Shown here in pieces: positions 5,883 through 6,806 of a stretch of 6,806 nt of DNA. The stretch covers positions 1-6,806 of the forward strand of contig CAYMKI010000161.1 of the NCBI GenBank assembly GCA_964390695.1. The letters are read 5' to 3'. How positions within the stretch are numbered: the stretch's first letter is position 1; each line of letters opens with the position of its first letter. The notes beneath the pieces were generated by a model, which saw only the letters and a program-made list of their open reading frames with translations, was not told where the DNA came from and searched no databases. A program made the translations under genes and the position numbers. Source of the stretch: CAWACC01 sp964390695 (GTDB taxonomy: Bacteria > Chlamydiota > Chlamydiia > Chlamydiales > Parachlamydiaceae).

Positions 5883-6806
5883 ATGGCTTTTGTACAATAT
5901 CTTATTTGTGGATCAAGGCATACGTCAGTAACCAGCTTCCGTAGAGATGCCTTTTCAAAAGAATCACAACCTGTCACTATCAATAATGGGAGAAATGCAT
6001 TTGAGGGAAAAATAAGTTCTGCTGAAGATAATGGCCAAATCAAAACGGTTATTATTGATAATGTGGTTAAAATTCAAACACTTTCCGACAGTATATTTCA
6101 AAATGCAAAACATGCATGGAGCAACCTAAGGGCAAAAAGCACACTTATAGCTGTGGTGACATGCCTTGGCGGTGTGGCTGCGATTATTTCTGCTGCGGCT
6201 TTGGGTATAATTTTACCTCCTTTATTCGCTGTAGCCATAACTGTGGGTGTGGTGGGTCTTGCTCTCCTTAGTTGCGGCATACTTTCAAGTGTCAGGTCTC
6301 AAGAGGCATATGAACAAAAAAATGCTTGGCAGAATGCGGTGCAAAAAGCACAAAGTGAACGCATACGGATTGGAAATAGTGGATTTAGGTATGTTCAAAA
6401 AAATCAATGTAAAGGCAGTTTGATTTCTCAAGCAGAGACTGAAGATTTATGGCATAAGGACTTAGCCTCTTTGAAGCAGAAATTTCACCAAAGCGAAAAT
6501 GCCGATGTGCATACACAGGCAAAGTTGATTAAAGATTTTTTTGATAATGGTCCCATTCAATCAGGTGCTCTTAGTTATGCTTTTGAAAACATTCCAGAAC
6601 AATATTCAACAAATTCTACATCTTACTATGATCTGGCGATGAGATATTATAAAATCGCGAGACAGGCTATGGAAAAACAATCACTAGTTTATACTGAACA
6701 AACACAACAAATAAACCAAATCGCAGCTGTAACAGCCCAAAATAGCATGATGATTGAAGGTATGCGTGATCTTGGCCCTTATCATCATCCGCAACGTAGC
6801 ATGGTC
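5883..6806 (+). CDS. Inc-like inclusion membrane protein candidate (3' end beyond the window)
   Basis: An uninterrupted frame of 308 codons from ATG 5883 to the window edge with no stop codon, so the true C-terminus is not visible. Residues 1-85 are polar (start MAFVQYLICGSRHTSV) and show no convincing signal peptide. Residues 87-134 form two hydrophobic helices (about 87-107 and 111-134) joined by a short turn containing PP (112-113). Such a bilobed hydrophobic stretch of roughly 50 residues is the hallmark of chlamydial Inc proteins, which are exported by type III secretion and inserted into the inclusion membrane. The rest (138-308) is polar, with helix-like, Gln- and Lys-rich stretches that could form coiled coils. 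An in-frame TAA at 5868 makes ATG 5883 the first possible ATG; its ribosome site is weak (TGGA about seven bases upstream). The strong promoter at 5794-5822 fits. No catalytic motif was recognised. It could instead be another two-helix membrane protein. Confidence 0.65.
   Translation, partial: MAFVQYLICGSRHTSVTSFRRDAFSKESQPVTINNGRNAFEGKISSAEDNGQIKTVIIDNVVKIQTLSDSIFQNAKHAWSNLRAKSTLIAVVTCLGGVAAIISAAALGIILPPLFAVAITVGVVGLALLSCGILSSVRSQEAYEQKNAWQNAVQKAQSERIRIGNSGFRYVQKNQCKGSLISQAETEDLWHKDLASLKQKFHQSENADVHTQAKLIKDFFDNGPIQSGALSYAFENIPEQYSTNSTSYYDLAMRYYKIARQAMEKQSLVYTEQTQQINQIAAVTAQNSMMIEGMRDLGPYHHPQRSMV

Noticed and set aside
5822..6280. Minus-strand reading frames at 5822-6043 and 6098-6280
   Set aside because: They lie antisense to the 308-codon Inc-like frame, have no ribosome site or recognisable product, and are shadows of it.

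Overview
The window looks like a piece of a chlamydial genome, most likely an amoeba-associated or other 'environmental' lineage (Chlamydiota). The reasons are a seryl-tRNA synthetase that resembles the chlamydial form from memory (start MLDIKLIRK; FGSGQLPKFD; LIPTAEVSLNG), a YopT-type cysteine protease that looks like a secreted effector, and at the right edge a protein with the paired hydrophobic lobe typical of Inc (inclusion-membrane) proteins. No database search was possible, so the taxon is an inference.

Layout, left to right. (1) 111-1196 (+): AT-rich gene for a YopT/C58-like cysteine protease with its own promoter at 50-78. (2) 1261-1800 (+): six-segment membrane protein of the DUF2878 type. 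It meets mnmH tail to tail with an 11-base overlap. (3) 4086-1790 (-): a serS-mnmH pair, eight bases apart, driven by a near-consensus promoter at 4119-4148. Both products act on tRNA: serine charging, and 2-selenouridine formation at the wobble base. (4) 5325-4183 (-): brnQ, a branched-chain amino acid importer with a short C-terminus. (5) 5422-5627 (-): a complete-looking leader-peptide attenuator in front of brnQ. (6) 5567-5882: intergenic DNA with two divergent promoters and several repeats. (7) 5883 to the window end (+): an open reading frame of at least 308 codons, cut by the window edge, for an Inc-like two-hairpin membrane protein.

The most interesting item is the brnQ leader. Its minus-strand transcript should start near 5591 and carries a 27-codon open reading frame (5566-5483) with seven isoleucine codons, five of them consecutive. 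Around it lie four RNA segments that pair as in the textbook trp/his/ilv attenuators: 1 (5561-5540) with 2 (5502-5476), 2 with 3 (5452-5446), and 3 with 4 (5438-5432). The 3:4 hairpin is a strong intrinsic terminator with a ten-U tail. The Ile codons sit in the loop of 1:2, and the stop codon lies inside segment 2. A ribosome stalled for lack of Ile-tRNA would cover segment 1 and allow the 2:3 antiterminator; a ribosome that finishes would cover segment 2 and allow termination. The system would thus switch on amino acid import when isoleucine runs short, which makes sense for an intracellular bacterium that takes these amino acids from its host. I do not recall a description of such a leader for brnQ in Chlamydiota.
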